Positions 6,934 through 7,253 of a stretch of DNA of 7,253 nt are shown in pieces. The stretch is from contig JAHEZA010000116.1 in assembly GCA_023251335.1 (NCBI GenBank), positions 1 to 7,253 of the forward strand, written 5' to 3'. Source of the stretch: Chitinophagaceae bacterium. GTDB taxonomy: Bacteria; Bacteroidota; Bacteroidia; Chitinophagales; Chitinophagaceae. Position numbers and translations under genes: made by a program. Every line of letters begins with the position of its first letter. Within the stretch, counting starts at the first letter, position 1. The notes below the pieces were generated by a model. That model was not told the DNA's origin. It ran no database searches and was given only the letters and a program-made list of their open reading frames with translations.

Positions 6934-6976
6934 TTCACCTCTCACGATTGGCGATTCACCGTTCACAAGATCTCAC
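6934..6976. repeat. Degenerate TTCAC/TCTCAC cluster
   Basis: TTCAC occurs at 6934-6938, 6955-6959 and 6962-6966, and TCTCAC at 6940-6945 and 6971-6976, with GATT-like spacers (CACGATTGGCGATTCACCG). Five related units in 43 bp suggest a decayed simple repeat. Similar low-complexity ATTCAC/GATTCAC strings occur between genes in Bacteroidota, as far as I recall. Confidence 0.4.
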
Positions 6977-7139
6977 TTCTCAATCGTTCGGTCATAAAAA
7001 ACCGGAAAGTATTTCTCCATGCCGTTTTATCGTGCAGTTGGTCTTTTCTAATTAATTCCTTAGTGAAAGATTTGCTATACTGCGTGTTTTATAACGAAAC
7101 AAATTTTACCGAGTAAAAAGAAAGAGTTGAAAGGAAAAA

Positions 7140-7155
7140 CAGTAAACAAACAAAT
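7140..7155. repeat. 16-bp direct repeat, copy 2
   Basis: This is an identical copy of CAGTAAACAAACAAAT from 6896-6911. The second shared segment follows at 7217-7238 (ATTTTTATTTGATTATTCATCC), here separated by about 61 bp rather than 7. Confidence 0.6.
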
Positions 7156-7253
7156 AAATTTCTTTTTTGCTTTTTCATAACCGATGCCTGAAGATTTGCG
7201 GATACTAAACTTTCAAATTTTTATTTGATTATTCATCCCAAAAACCCATCTTA

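Larger units (their letters stand above)
6881..7253. other. Apparently non-coding region with diverged repeats
   Basis: No gene with a recognisable product is visible on either strand. The region holds a degenerate TTCAC/TCTCAC cluster (6934-6976), a pair of repeat blocks (6896-6939 and 7140-7238), and a 29-codon hydrophobic ORF on the minus strand (7089-7178). An 83-codon plus-strand frame (6865-7116) overlaps the true end of rnz and has no protein-like features. No tRNA, other RNA gene or strong terminator hairpin was found after rnz. Confidence 0.6.

Noticed and set aside
6865..7116. 83-codon plus-strand ORF after rnz
   Set aside because: It starts inside the conserved out-of-frame end of rnz, runs through the repeat cluster, and shows no domain, signal or codon pattern of a real gene.

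Overview
The window looks like Bacteroidota chromosome, probably from the Chitinophagaceae/Sphingobacteriales side. The grounds are the AT-rich composition, a TonB-dependent receptor of the CarboxypepD_reg/plug type with an N-terminal signal peptide, near-absence of Shine-Dalgarno sequences, promoter elements of the TAnnTTTG type, and protein sequences of Bacteroidota flavour (Cmk with a GFSSCGKST P-loop, RNase Z beginning VTILGNNSALPAHNR). The family placement is inferred, not shown.

Layout. The left part (1-1762, minus strand) is a two-gene unit: a small exported protein with a conserved-looking Cys motif (1394-1762), followed 75 bp later by a TonB-dependent outer-membrane receptor that runs off the left edge (1-1318). 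Upstream of the pair lies an exact TAnnTTTG promoter element, and beyond it a nested palindrome/direct-repeat block (1832-1864) that looks like an operator. Next, also on the minus strand, come cytidylate kinase (cmk, 1956-2642), with its own promoter abutting the start codon, and the AAA+ unfoldase ClpC (2753-5290), closed by a clear hairpin-plus-U-tract terminator. A 290-bp divergent intergenic region follows. A plus-strand pair then begins: a short STAS-domain protein (5581-5946) and, 32 bp later, ribonuclease Z (5979 onward). The last 373 bp hold no convincing gene, only diverged short repeats and one hydrophobic micro-ORF.

How the genes work together. ClpC (protein quality control), Cmk (CMP/dCMP phosphorylation) and RNase Z (tRNA 3' maturation) are housekeeping functions that are adjacent rather than one pathway. 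The STAS-RNase Z pair is probably co-transcribed. The small Cys protein and the receptor are probably a co-regulated uptake unit for an unidentified, possibly metal-containing, substrate.

Main points of interest. (1) RNase Z is interrupted by a one-base deletion in a T run at 6779-6782: the conserved C-terminus continues perfectly in the -1 frame to a stop at 6880. (2) The small CNGKCYL-type protein paired with the receptor has no function I can name. (3) The operator-like repeat block in front of that pair is highly structured. I did not see a wholly new multi-gene system; the Cys-protein/receptor unit is the best candidate for undescribed biology.
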